This document shows, one piece after another, positions 48,336 to 57,333 of a DNA stretch of 64,000 nucleotides; positions within the stretch are counted from its first letter, which is position 1, and the number at the start of each line of letters is the position of its first letter. The stretch lies in NCBI GenBank assembly GCA_024434165.1, contig QMIW01000002.1, positions 1-64,000 on the forward strand, in the 5' to 3' direction. Origin of the DNA: Chloroflexota bacterium. GTDB taxonomy: Bacteria > Chloroflexota > Anaerolineae > Anaerolineales > Villigracilaceae. Both the position numbers and the translations under genes were made by a program. A model generated the notes under the pieces. The model did no database searches. It saw nothing but the letters and a program-made list of their open reading frames with translations, and was not told where the DNA came from.

Positions 48336-51181
48336 GTTTTTCCGCGCCGCTCTTTTTGCTGTTGCTGCTTTTCGCGCCGGTCATCTTTTGGATGGGGTGG
48401 ACGGGCTCCGGGTCCGTAATGAGGCGGGAACTTGTCTCGCTGATTTTGCGGCTGGTCATTGTCATCGCCATCATCCTTGCGCTGGCGGGAATCGAAATCG
48501 TCCGCAAGGGAAATGACCTGGCGGTGGTTTTCCTCGTGGATGTCTCCGACTCGATGCCGGCGGAGGCGGTGGCGGCGGAGATGAGTTTCCTGCGCGAGTC
48601 GCTCGATGCGATGGGCGCAGACGATCAGGCGGCGGTGATTTTGTTCGGCGCAGATGCGCTTGTGGAGCGTCCGATGCTGGCGGGCGGCGAGTTGGGGCAG
48701 ATTACATCGGTGCCGGTCACAACGCAGACCGACCTTGCAGAGGCGATTCGCCTGGGTATGGCGTTGTTCCCATCCGGCGCGGCAAAGCGGATGGTCATCC
48801 TTTCAGACGGCGCGCAAACAACGGGCGATGCGCTCAAGGCGGCGGAGTTCGCGGCGGCGGCGGGTGTGCAAATCGTCAGCGTGCCGTTCATCGCCGAAGG
48901 CGGGGTGGAAGCGCTGGTTCTGGCAGTGGATGCGCCCGCGCAGCTGCGCGCAGGCGAGCAATTCGATTTGAACATTACGATCCAATCCGATGAAGCCATG
49001 CGCGCCGTGGTGCGAGTGCTTGCCGGGAATGAGATGGTCTATCAGGGAACGCACGACCTGCGGCGCGGCGTGCAGACTCTCAGCCTGCCGCTCAGCGCAG
49101 ATGTGACCGGTTTTGTGCGTTATCAGGTGCAGATCACGCCGGAACAGGATGGGTATTATCAAAACAACACGCTCGATGCGTTCTCGCAGGTGCAGGGCGC
49201 GCCTTCGATTTTGATGGCCGCGCCCAGACCCGGCGACCCGCTCCCCGGCGGCGAACCAAGACCGGATGAATCGGCGGCGGTTTTCCAGGCGCTGAAAACG
49301 GCAGGCTATACCGTGAACCTCGTCACGCCCGGCGCGCTCCCGGCGGATTTGCCCACGCTCGCGCAATACAACTCGGTGGTGCTGGTGAACGTCCCGGCGC
49401 GCGAGTTGGGCAGGAACCAGATGCTTGCCCTGCAAACCTACGTGCGCGACCTCGGCGGCGGACTGGTGGCAATCGGCGGCGCGACCAGTTACGGCGTGGG
49501 CGGTTACTATGGCACCCCGCTCGAAGAGACCCTGCCGGTGGATATGCAGATCAAGGACGAAAAACGCCGCCCTTCGCTTGGCATTGTTTTCATCATTGAC
49601 CATTCCGGCTCGATGGCAGACCTGAGCGGCGGCGTGGAAAAACTGGAACTGGCGAAGGAAGCCGCGGCGCGTTCGATTGAATTGCTTTTCCCCACCGACC
49701 GGGTCGGCGTGATCGCCTTCGACGACACGGCAAGCTGGGTGGTGCCGATGACGGAGTTGGACGACCCCGGCGCGGTCATCAACGCCATCGGTTCGATCCG
49801 CACCGGCGGCGGCACAGACATCATGGCGGGCGTGCAGGCGATGGCGGATGTCTTCCCGAACGATCCTGCCACGGTCAAGCACGTCATCCTGCTCACCGAT
49901 GGCGGCGCAGACCCAACCGGTATTCCGGAACTCGTGCAGAAACTTTATGAAGAGAACGGCATCACCCTTTCCACCGTCGGCATCGGGCGCGACGCCGCGC
50001 CGTTCCTCGACGACCTCGCGGCAGCCGGGGGCGGGCGGTACCACTTCACGAGAGACGCCTCCAGCATCCCCAGCATCTTCACCGAGGAAGTGAGCCTCGC
50101 CTCGCGCGCGTACATCGTCGAAGAACCCTTCTTCCCGAAACTCCACAACTCGTCGCCCATCCTCGCAGGCATTGATGAAGTCCCGCCGCTCCAGGGCTAT
50201 GTCGCCTCCAGCCCGAAAGACCTCGCGCAAGTGATTCTGATTTCACCGAAAGAAGATCCCATCCTTGCGGTGTGGCAGTATGGACTGGGGCGCGCCGTCG
50301 CGTTCACCTCAGACGCCACCGGGCATTGGGCGCGCGATTGGGTGCGCTGGGAAGACTTCCCAACCTTTTGGGTGCAAGCCATCCGCTATTCGCTGGGCGA
50401 GGTGCAGAACGTCTCGCTCGAAATGAGCATCGTCCCCGAGGGCGAGTCCGCGCAGATCGTGCTCGACGCCTTCAGCGCGGGCGGCGATTTCCTCAACGGC
50501 TACGAGATCGAAGCCAGCATCGTCGCGCCAGACGGCGAAGCGGAACTGGTCACGCTCACGCAGGCTGCGCCGGGACGTTACACCGCCGAATTTACTCCCG
50601 CCGGGCAGGGCGTATACCTGATTCATTTTGCAGGGACATCGCAGGAGGGAGCCGCGCTTTCCGAGACGACCGGCTGGACGATGACTTACTCGCCCGAGTA
50701 CCGCCGCCTCCAACCGGACCTGGACCTGCTCGTCCGCCTGACAGCGATCACGGGCGGTGAGGTTGCCTCTGCCAACCCCGCCGACATCTTTACCCACAAC
50801 CTGAGCGGTTCGCGCGCCTCGCGTCCCATTTGGGGCTGGCTGATCCTGCTGGCGACCCTGCTCCTGCCCTTCGACATTGCCGTGCGGCGGTTGATTCTCA
50901 CCAGACAGGATTTCATCCGTTTGCGGGAGTTCATGCGTTCAAGATTGAGTTTCGGAAAACGCGAAATTGCCCCGCAAGAATCCAGCCCGCGCATGGATGC
51001 CTTGATGCAAGCCAAAGTGCGCGCGCGGGAGAATTTGCAAACGCCAGCCAAAGACGAAGAGTCCGTATCCCTGCCCATCGAGCCAGCCGCTCCGCCTGTG
51101 AAAGAATCCCCGCCCAAGCCGGAGGTCTCCACCACGTCTGCGCTGTTGGAGCGGAAGAAGAAAATCAAGAAGAACGAATAA
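48332..51181 (+). CDS. Large membrane protein with two VWA domains
   Basis: 949 aa from ATG 48332. Two N-terminal membrane helices (LFLLLLLFAPVIFWMGW, LVSLILRLVIVIAIILALAG). First VWA with MIDAS DVSDSM at about 71-76. A glutamine-amidotransferase-like segment lies near 300-400 (LGRNQMLALQTYVRDLGGGL). Second VWA with MIDAS DHSGSM at about 425 and a later DGGADPTG. A C-terminal helix (WGWLILLATLLLPFDIAV) precedes a charged cytoplasmic tail. Two intact metal-ion adhesion sites in one chain are unusual. Last gene of the operon. Confidence 0.85.
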   Translation: MSFSAPLFLLLLLFAPVIFWMGWTGSGSVMRRELVSLILRLVIVIAIILALAGIEIVRKGNDLAVVFLVDVSDSMPAEAVAAEMSFLRESLDAMGADDQAAVILFGADALVERPMLAGGELGQITSVPVTTQTDLAEAIRLGMALFPSGAAKRMVILSDGAQTTGDALKAAEFAAAAGVQIVSVPFIAEGGVEALVLAVDAPAQLRAGEQFDLNITIQSDEAMRAVVRVLAGNEMVYQGTHDLRRGVQTLSLPLSADVTGFVRYQVQITPEQDGYYQNNTLDAFSQVQGAPSILMAAPRPGDPLPGGEPRPDESAAVFQALKTAGYTVNLVTPGALPADLPTLAQYNSVVLVNVPARELGRNQMLALQTYVRDLGGGLVAIGGATSYGVGGYYGTPLEETLPVDMQIKDEKRRPSLGIVFIIDHSGSMADLSGGVEKLELAKEAAARSIELLFPTDRVGVIAFDDTASWVVPMTELDDPGAVINAIGSIRTGGGTDIMAGVQAMADVFPNDPATVKHVILLTDGGADPTGIPELVQKLYEENGITLSTVGIGRDAAPFLDDLAAAGGGRYHFTRDASSIPSIFTEEVSLASRAYIVEEPFFPKLHNSSPILAGIDEVPPLQGYVASSPKDLAQVILISPKEDPILAVWQYGLGRAVAFTSDATGHWARDWVRWEDFPTFWVQAIRYSLGEVQNVSLEMSIVPEGESAQIVLDAFSAGGDFLNGYEIEASIVAPDGEAELVTLTQAAPGRYTAEFTPAGQGVYLIHFAGTSQEGAALSETTGWTMTYSPEYRRLQPDLDLLVRLTAITGGEVASANPADIFTHNLSGSRASRPIWGWLILLATLLLPFDIAVRRLILTRQDFIRLREFMRSRLSFGKREIAPQESSPRMDALMQAKVRARENLQTPAKDEESVSLPIEPAAPPVKESPPKPEVSTTSALLERKKKIKKNE

Positions 51182-51221
51182 AAGCGTTCCTGACGCCCAA
51201 CATCTTCATGCTGTTTGGACG

Positions 51222-52772
51222 CTAACAAATCTCTTTCCGCAACTCCGCTTTTTGAACTTTGCCCATCGCGTTGCGCGGCAGGTCGTTTCTGAAAACAATG
51301 GATTTGGGACTTTTATACGGCGCCAGTTTTTCGCGGCAAAAGCGGATCAATTCCTCGCCGGTCACTGATTCCGTTTTATGGAGCACCACCACCGCTGTGA
51401 CCTTTTCCCCCCACTCCGGGTCGGGACAGCCGATCACCGCGCACGCCGCCACCGCGGGATGCTCCGCCAGCACGCGCTCCACCTCGGGCGGGTAGATGTT
51501 GAGTCCGCCGCTGATGATCAGGTCCTTGGAGCGTCCGCACAGGGTCAGGTAGCCGTCCGCCTCAAGGTAGCCCAAATCTCCGGTCTTGAACCAGCCGTCG
51601 GGTGAGAAAGATGCGGCGGTTTTATCCGGTTGACGCCAATAGCCTTTGAAGACGTTCGGTCCGCGAATCTCCAACTCTCCTATTTCTCCATCTGCCAGTA
51701 TCGCGCGTGTTTCTGAATCAACAATTCTCACCTCCACGCCCGGCAAGGGAAGTCCCACCGAGCCGATGCGCCGCTCGCCGTTGAGGGGATTGGAACAGTT
51801 CATGCCGGTCTCGGTCATGCCGTAGCGTTCGAGCAGGGTGTAACCGAAGGTCTTTTGAAAGCCGGTGAAGACTTCATCGGGCAGGCGATCCGAACCGGAG
51901 GTGATGAGGCGAACTTTTGAGAGGTTGAATTGGTCGGCGTTGGGTGTGGTCAGCAATCGCGTATGAATGGTGGGCACCGCCATGAAAACCGTGCAGCGTC
52001 CGCTCGAAAGCAGTTCGAGCGTCTTCTGCGCGTTGAACTCGCGCATGAGCAGTGTCGTCGCGCCAGCGTGGAGCGCGCCGTGCAGCGCGACGAACAGTCC
52101 ATGCACGTGAAAGATGGGCAGGACGTGGAGGAGGACGTCGTCGGGAGTCCAGCCCCAGGCTTCGTGCAGAGATTGAAGATTGGAGATCAGGTTGCCGTGT
52201 GTGATCTCCGCGCCTTTGGGTCTGCCGGTGGTGCCGGAGGTGTAGATGATGACGGCGGTATCATTCAAATCGCCGGTGGTCGAGTAGTCCCGAACGTTCG
52301 TCGCAAGGGACGTATCGAGACCACCACTTAGGTGAGAATTCGAGGTTAGAGAATTAAACTCCTCCGGCTTGGAGGGATCGAGAAAAACGCATTCCTTCAA
52401 CTCAGGCAGTTGCGAAAGGATGGGGACGATTTTTTCTTTGGATGACTCGAGCGCGAAGAAGAGTTTTGCGCCGGAGTCTTCGAGGAAGTATTTCAACTCA
52501 TCGGGCGGGTAGGCGAGATTGAGCGGCAGGGTGATTGCGCCAAGACGAACCGCCGCCAGGTGCAGAAGGATGAACTCAAGACATTTCGAGAGTTGCAGCG
52601 CCACGCGGTCGCCGGGTTGCAATCCGAGGCGTTGCAGGTACGCCGCGGTGCGGTTGACCTGCTCATCCAATTCGGCGTAGGTGAGTCGCTGCAACGGCGG
52701 GTCAAGGAACTCGAGCGCGACCTTATCAGGATACTTGCGGACGTTCTCAGTGAAGGAGTTGAGGAAAGACAT
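51222..52772 (-). CDS. Acyl-CoA synthetase (AMP-forming), MatB-like
   Basis: 516 aa. Adenylation motifs: P-loop IIYTSGTTGRPKGAEITHGNL, ERYGMTETGMN, FKTGDLGYLEADGYLTLCGRSKDLIISGG, and the C-terminal Lys in LPRNAMGKVQKAEL. The hinge GRSKD is intact. Overall it looks most like malonyl-CoA synthetase (MatB) or a medium-chain acyl-CoA ligase. The chain between the N-terminal part and the P-loop carries an odd stretch (FNSLTSNSHLSGGLDTSLAT), perhaps repeat-derived. Substrate unknown. Confidence 0.85.
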   Translation of the reverse strand: MSFLNSFTENVRKYPDKVALEFLDPPLQRLTYAELDEQVNRTAAYLQRLGLQPGDRVALQLSKCLEFILLHLAAVRLGAITLPLNLAYPPDELKYFLEDSGAKLFFALESSKEKIVPILSQLPELKECVFLDPSKPEEFNSLTSNSHLSGGLDTSLATNVRDYSTTGDLNDTAVIIYTSGTTGRPKGAEITHGNLISNLQSLHEAWGWTPDDVLLHVLPIFHVHGLFVALHGALHAGATTLLMREFNAQKTLELLSSGRCTVFMAVPTIHTRLLTTPNADQFNLSKVRLITSGSDRLPDEVFTGFQKTFGYTLLERYGMTETGMNCSNPLNGERRIGSVGLPLPGVEVRIVDSETRAILADGEIGELEIRGPNVFKGYWRQPDKTAASFSPDGWFKTGDLGYLEADGYLTLCGRSKDLIISGGLNIYPPEVERVLAEHPAVAACAVIGCPDPEWGEKVTAVVVLHKTESVTGEELIRFCREKLAPYKSPKSIVFRNDLPRNAMGKVQKAELRKEIC

Positions 52773-52785
52773 CAGATCTGTTCCC

Positions 52786-53403
52786 TTATTGATCAGTCTC
52801 CAAATTTAGTTCGGCGGTTGTCATCCCGTTCTTCAGGGTCCTGATGATAAACGCCGGGACGAGAAGCAACAGCCAGTAGAGGGCAATGGCAATCAAAAAC
52901 GCCTCCAAATTCTTGAATTCAGCGCGTCCCACCCGGATGGCACGCCACACAATTTCATGCACAAAACCAGTTGCTGCAATCAGTGCAGTATCTCTCATCA
53001 AGGCAATCACTTCGTCGAAACCCACCAAGCCCAGCCCTCGCCAGGACACACGTTGTCCATGCCCCGCAGTGGCGAAACCCGCGCGAAACACTTCACTCAG
53101 ACGCGCACCATAATTGACTGCCAGCGCCAGCGAACCAGCCAGAAGACCGGGCAGGAAGATGCCCAATTGCGGAAGCGCCAAAAAGATAAATAGAATCTGC
53201 ACATACAGCGGGGTCGCATCCAGGGCTGAGACAAAAAATGTGCTCGTTACGCGGATGGGTGAATTTGTCGAGCGGCGTCCTAATCCAAGAATCAACGCCA
53301 AAGGGATCGCCAGTAATAACGCAACAACTGCGACACCCAACGTGGCTCCAACTCCACCGGCAATGAATGTCCAGTTTTTCAGCATGAAATCGAAATCCAA
53401 CAT
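52786..53403 (-). CDS. Polar amino-acid ABC permease-like protein lacking the EAA loop
   Basis: 205 aa. Five membrane helices, with HisM/GlnP-like text: FVSALDATPLYVQILFIFLALPQLG, then LAVNYGARLSEVFRAGF, and FDEVIALMRDTALIAATGFVHE. Between GHGQ and the last block about 20 residues are missing, where the family has the EAA loop that docks the ATPase. There are no ATPase or binding-protein genes nearby. It may be an inactive relic or a permease-derived protein with another role. Confidence 0.55.
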   Translation of the reverse strand: MLDFDFMLKNWTFIAGGVGATLGVAVVALLLAIPLALILGLGRRSTNSPIRVTSTFFVSALDATPLYVQILFIFLALPQLGIFLPGLLAGSLALAVNYGARLSEVFRAGFATAGHGQRVSWRGLGLVGFDEVIALMRDTALIAATGFVHEIVWRAIRVGRAEFKNLEAFLIAIALYWLLLLVPAFIIRTLKNGMTTAELNLETDQ

Positions 53404-53459
53404 GGCGACCTCCTAACATGTTTTTGCTGCACTCATCCGATCATACTGCAAATGCAGCT

Positions 53460-54329
53460 TCACCTCCACAACGGAATCCGTTCGGGGATGCGTTGATCGC
53501 CCAACTCATGACAGAACTTTTTCAGTTTGGGATATGCGCCGCGCCATTTCAGGTCATCCAATTTTTCTGTGAGCGGCACATCCGTACGCAGGGTGGAGAG
53601 TTCACGGAACAAGAGCGCGTCCTTGTAATTGTTTTGCAGGTTTTCGACCAACGTAGTGGCACGCCCCGAGCCCAGCGGGATTTGTTTCGGGTCTTTGGGA
53701 ATAGCCTCGATGTGTTTGAACCTCGCCAGCACCGCCGCCGTGGACTTCGCGCCCCAGCCTTGAATGCCCGGATAACCATCTGCCGAGTCACCGACGAGCG
53801 CGAGATAATCGGGAATGGACTCCGGGCTGACGCCGAATTTTTCGATCACGCCCTGTTCATGGAGGAAGATCTCGCGGCGGCGGTCCCAGCAGATCACCCG
53901 GTCGCCATCCACCATTTGCGCCAAATCCTTATCCACCGAACAAATGACGATCTGCTCCACAGATTTGACTTTCTTGAACCGCGCCGCCGCGGTGGCAATG
54001 GCGTCGTCTGCTTCGAACTTGACCATGGGCCACACCACCAATCCCAGCGCCTCTGCCGCCTTCTCCGCCAGCGGGAACTGCGCCAGGAGGACGGGGTCCA
54101 CACCTGCGCCGGTTTTATAGCCGGGATAGAGTTGGTTGCGGAACGACTCGATGACGTGATCAAACGCCACCGCGACGTGAGTGACGTTTGGGTCATTGAG
54201 TAACAGGAGCAGGCTGCGGAGGAGTCCGAGCGTCGCGCCGACTTCGCGTCCGTCCGGCGCTTTTTTCGGCGGCGCGCCGAAATGGCTGCGGAACAGTTCA
54301 TACGTGCCGTCAACGAGATGGATTTTCAT
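53460..54329 (-). CDS. 5'-3' exonuclease/flap endonuclease domain protein
   Basis: 289 aa. Stand-alone relative of the DNA polymerase I 5' nuclease domain: IHLVDGTYELFRSHF, FEADDAIATAA, SVDKDLAQMV and ALVGDSADGYPGIQGWGAKSTAAVL with a helix-hairpin-helix. The acidic residues for two metals are in place. It removes flaps or RNA primers. It overlaps the end of the DUF2877 gene by 20 bases. Confidence 0.9.
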   Translation of the reverse strand: MKIHLVDGTYELFRSHFGAPPKKAPDGREVGATLGLLRSLLLLLNDPNVTHVAVAFDHVIESFRNQLYPGYKTGAGVDPVLLAQFPLAEKAAEALGLVVWPMVKFEADDAIATAAARFKKVKSVEQIVICSVDKDLAQMVDGDRVICWDRRREIFLHEQGVIEKFGVSPESIPDYLALVGDSADGYPGIQGWGAKSTAAVLARFKHIEAIPKDPKQIPLGSGRATTLVENLQNNYKDALLFRELSTLRTDVPLTEKLDDLKWRGAYPKLKKFCHELGDQRIPERIPLWR

Positions 54330-55143
54330 GTGCTGCCAACTCCTTTTCCATGTATACGGTCATTACGCCGATAAATCCCGACATCGCATCCGCGCCGGAG
54401 GTGTGACCGACGGAGAGCAACTTTGTGATCGCAGACCGGACTGCAGCCGAATCGCCGATGTTTAACGCGTGGAACAAATTATGCCACAGGACTCCCGCTT
54501 CGCCTCTCCCCGCGGACCTGATCCACGCCGCCGAAAGGGAGGTGGTCAACGCTGAGGCGGTTTCCGCCACCTCCCACGCCAGGATGCTGGCAATTTCAGG
54601 CGGGTGAATGATCCATGCCGCGTACAACGCGCCCATGATGAAGTCGTCCCCGGAGGGGGTGAGTCCAATGCCCAAACCGGCGAGTTGGGAGGCGAGTATT
54701 TTTGCCGTTGGGATATCGGCGTTGGCAAGGGCGGAGAAGAGATTGGAGGATTGGAGAATTGGAGAGGAGTAATTGGTAATTGGTAATTGCGCAAGGTAAT
54801 TTGGAATGTCTTTTCTTTTGGCGTGCAATGTTTCCCAATCAGGGCTTGGATTCCAGAGTTTCGCGTTTGCGGTGTGGATGATGAAATTGCCGAGGGTAAG
54901 TTGATTGATAGAAGAAGAGACTGGAGACTTGGAACTGAGGTTCTCCCCAAAGCAAATACCCTCTGTAATGACCAGATTGAACGGACCGTCCCCGATTTCC
55001 GGCGTGACGATGGACAGGACTTCCCTGCGCTCGTTGATGAGATTGCAGGCGCGGTCGAAGCGGTGTAAAACGCGCGGGTGACGGGTATCCGCCAGCCAGT
55101 CACGGATGGCGCGAGTGAGGGAAAGGGCGTTTAGAACTCGCAT
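54310..55143 (-). CDS. DUF2877 protein, AllH/YlbF-like
   Basis: 277 aa from ATG 55143. The signature GLGIGLTPSGDDFIMGAL and WHNLFHALNIGD mark the DUF2877 family. The family includes AllH, a subunit of the oxamate carbamoyltransferase of allantoin catabolism. A DUF1116 (AllG-like) gene lies 8.6 kb away. Residues about 143-158 (LPITNYSSPILQSSNLFS) translate DNA of the repeat words TAATTGGTAATTGG and GATTGGAGAATTGG, so a repeat seems to sit in frame here. Confidence 0.75.
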   Translation of the reverse strand: MRVLNALSLTRAIRDWLADTRHPRVLHRFDRACNLINERREVLSIVTPEIGDGPFNLVITEGICFGENLSSKSPVSSSINQLTLGNFIIHTANAKLWNPSPDWETLHAKRKDIPNYLAQLPITNYSSPILQSSNLFSALANADIPTAKILASQLAGLGIGLTPSGDDFIMGALYAAWIIHPPEIASILAWEVAETASALTTSLSAAWIRSAGRGEAGVLWHNLFHALNIGDSAAVRSAITKLLSVGHTSGADAMSGFIGVMTVYMEKELAAHENPSR

Positions 55144-55148
55144 GGGCG

Positions 55149-55154
55149 TATAAT
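55149..55154 (+). promoter_or_regulatory. -10 box (TATAAT) of the DinB gene
   Basis: TATAAT in a 56-base divergent gap, 45 bases before the DinB ATG, with AAAGGAG as ribosome binding site. It overlaps the sequence just upstream of the DUF2877 start on the other strand. Confidence 0.45.
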
Positions 55155-55199
55155 CTGGACAGAGTCTATCATATTGATCTGCCCAAAAAGGAGCCTCGC

Positions 55200-55697
55200 A
55201 TGACCGCAAATTTCCTCGCACGCCTCTTCGAACACAACAACTGGGCAAACCAAAAAATCCTGGAGGCTTGCTCCGCTCTGACCGATGAACAACTCGACGC
55301 CCCGCCGCAATCCGCCACGGAGGGCAGCATTCGCGCTACGCTGATCCATCTGGTATCGGCGCAATACGGTTATCTGAGACTCCTCACCCTCCCGCTGGAA
55401 GAGCGGCGGGATCGCGTTACGGTGCAATTCGATGAATTGCAGGCATCCTTGAAAGACAGCGGTGAACGGCTGCTGGAACTCGCCAAAGACGTTGACAAAC
55501 TCCCCCAATCCCGGCTCCAAACACGGGACGACTACTACGTCGAGCCGTGGGTGCTGATGGTGCAGATCATCAACCACGCCACCGAACACCGCGAACAGAT
55601 CAAGAGCATGCTCACCGCGCTGGGCATCGAACCGCCTTCGATCGATGGCTGGGACTATGGTGATGTGATGAAGGCGCTTGTGCCGATGGAGAAGTGA
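55200..55697 (+). CDS. DinB family protein
   Basis: 165 aa, four-helix bundle: FEHNNWANQKILEAC, the metal His in ATLIHLVSAQYGYL, and IINHATEHREQIKSML with two more His. This is the three-His metal site of the DinB/YfiT family, whose members include thiol S-transferases that use bacillithiol or mycothiol. The substrate is unknown. Divergent from the DUF2877 gene. Confidence 0.88.
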   Translation: MTANFLARLFEHNNWANQKILEACSALTDEQLDAPPQSATEGSIRATLIHLVSAQYGYLRLLTLPLEERRDRVTVQFDELQASLKDSGERLLELAKDVDKLPQSRLQTRDDYYVEPWVLMVQIINHATEHREQIKSMLTALGIEPPSIDGWDYGDVMKALVPMEK

Positions 55698-55707
55698 GTG
55701 GAGAATA

Positions 55708-56568
55708 TCAAGGCTCCGATCCTCGATCTTGAATCATTCGTTGTACAAATGTCTCAAGTGACGTCGGCTCGCGTCTCAAAATCCACCGCAACACGTTGAC
55801 ATTCCCCACCAAGCCCCACTGATCGTAATACTCGAACATCCTCACCAGGTTTTCGACTGCGTACCCGCTCATTCCACCCGTGCGCCTGCTCCAGTCTCGA
55901 ATCGCCTCTTTCTCAGCCTTTACCTTCTTGCCCAAAACCCGCCCGAACACCTCCGCCGCCTCCGCATGAGATGTGGGTCCCGTCCCCGCCAATTCATACG
56001 TCGCATTGAAGTGACCCGGCTCGGTCAGCACGATCCGCGCGGCTTCAGCAAGGTCGTCCAAATCCAGAAAACTGAACTTCGCCTCAACAGAATACGGAAC
56101 ATGCAGTACACCGTCTTCCAAGAGGCTCTTCCACCCTGCCAATAGATTCTGCATATACGGCGCGGGTTGAAGAATGGTGAAAGGTAACCCCGACTCGAAC
56201 AGCCTCTCCTCCACGCGCATCTTTTGCCAGTGATGGTTCATCACTTCGATCTGCGGATGCAACACCGAGTGATAGACAAAATGCTCCACGCCCGCTTTCC
56301 GCGCTTCCCCAATTACTAAATTACCAATTACTCCTTCATCAGGACTCATATTCGGACAAATATGATACACCGCCCGCACCCCCTCCATCGCCGAGCGAAT
56401 CGCAACTTTGTCGCGCAAATCCCCGACGATGATTTTCTCTGCGCCTAACGAGCTCGCAACCGAAACCTGCTCTTCCCGATGAACGAACGCACAAACACCT
56501 TCCGCTTTCGTGAGGGATTTGAGCAGAGCTTTGCCCGTCTTGCCGCTTGCGCCAGTGAGGAGGATCAT
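55708..56568 (-). CDS. NAD(P)-binding NmrA-like protein
   Basis: 286 aa. Rossmann start ILLTGASGKTGKALLKSL. An NmrA-type layout follows: YHSVLHPQIEVMNHHWQKMRVEERLFESGLPFTILQPAPYMQNLL. It lacks the Tyr-x3-Lys active site of true dehydrogenases in the usual place, so it may be a redox sensor or atypical reductase. The DNA for VIGNLVIGEA (56308-56340) contains the TAATT/ACCAATTACT words seen in repeats. It converges on DinB. Confidence 0.8.
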   Translation of the reverse strand: MILLTGASGKTGKALLKSLTKAEGVCAFVHREEQVSVASSLGAEKIIVGDLRDKVAIRSAMEGVRAVYHICPNMSPDEGVIGNLVIGEARKAGVEHFVYHSVLHPQIEVMNHHWQKMRVEERLFESGLPFTILQPAPYMQNLLAGWKSLLEDGVLHVPYSVEAKFSFLDLDDLAEAARIVLTEPGHFNATYELAGTGPTSHAEAAEVFGRVLGKKVKAEKEAIRDWSRRTGGMSGYAVENLVRMFEYYDQWGLVGNVNVLRWILRREPTSLETFVQRMIQDRGSEP

Positions 56569-56656
56569 GGGGCTATTTTAGCAAACTCCCAGCCCAAAGG
56601 ACTTGGTCTATTCATAACACCTTCATCAAGCATTTGATGTTACATACAATATCGTA

Positions 56657-56662
56657 TATAAT
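56657..56662 (+). promoter_or_regulatory. -10 box (TATAAT) of the PIN/RHH pair
   Basis: TATAAT ends 6 bases before the PIN ATG, which implies a leaderless or nearly leaderless transcript. Confidence 0.5.
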
Positions 56663-56668
56663 ACCGCC

Positions 56669-57100
56669 ATGAGCGTCCCCAACATTGTACTGGACACCAA
56701 TGTTATCATCGCCGCCCTGCGTTCAAAGAGAGGCGCTTCGAACAAGTTGTTGACATTAGTCGGAACGCATCAGTTTGAAATCCACGATTCGGTTGCGCTG
56801 ATTCTTGAATACGAAGAGGTCATTCAACGTCACCGGGATGAACTGGGATTATCTGAAGAGGATGCGTCAATTTTCATTGATTCTCTGTGTTCGATGGCGC
56901 ATCATCACCAGATCTATTTTCTGTGGAGACCCTTCCTGACCGACGTAAATGACGAACTTGTCCTTGAATTGGCGGTTTCGGCAGGATGTGAATACATCGT
57001 GACCCATAACATCAGTGATTTCAAAGGGACAGAACAATTTGGAATTCAGGCAATCACTCCAAAAGAGTTTTTGCAGATACTTCGTGAGGTGAATGAATGA
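56669..57100 (+). CDS. PIN domain toxin
   Basis: 143 aa. PIN nuclease layout: VLDTNVIIAALRS with Asp9, Glu near 48 in ILEYEEVI, Asp95 in DVNDELVLELAV, and Asp117 in VTHNISDF. It should cleave RNA with Mg. It overlaps the next gene by 4 bases. It belongs to the putative toxin-antitoxin PIN family (COG1569 type). The toxin comes first, which is less usual but known for this type. Confidence 0.88.
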   Translation: MSVPNIVLDTNVIIAALRSKRGASNKLLTLVGTHQFEIHDSVALILEYEEVIQRHRDELGLSEEDASIFIDSLCSMAHHHQIYFLWRPFLTDVNDELVLELAVSAGCEYIVTHNISDFKGTEQFGIQAITPKEFLQILREVNE

Positions 57101-57333
57101 GCGCATTAAGTTTACGCCTACCCAAATCATTGCATGAACAACTTCGTGAACTGGCAAAGGAGGAGGGTATTTCGGTGAATCAGTTTGTGATGCTTGCCGT
57201 CGCTGAAAAAGTCGCCGCCATTTCAACCATTGAATATTTGGAAAAACGAGCCAAGCGCGGCAGCCGCGAAAAATTGCTTGAAATTCTGAGTAAAGCCCCA
57301 GACGTAGAACCAGAGGAGGCTGACAAGTTGTAG
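57097..57333 (+). CDS. Ribbon-helix-helix antitoxin
   Basis: 78 aa. N-terminal RHH/Arc-like motif SALSLRLPKSLHEQLRELAKEEGISVNQFVMLAVAEKV, followed by a charged C-terminal tail that would bind the toxin. It overlaps the PIN gene (ATGA), so the two are translationally coupled. It should neutralise the toxin and repress the operon. Confidence 0.85.
   Translation: MSALSLRLPKSLHEQLRELAKEEGISVNQFVMLAVAEKVAAISTIEYLEKRAKRGSREKLLEILSKAPDVEPEEADKL

Noticed and set aside
48803-50230. 475-residue minus-strand frame
   Set aside because: Complement shadow of the large VWA gene; composition rich in His and Arg.
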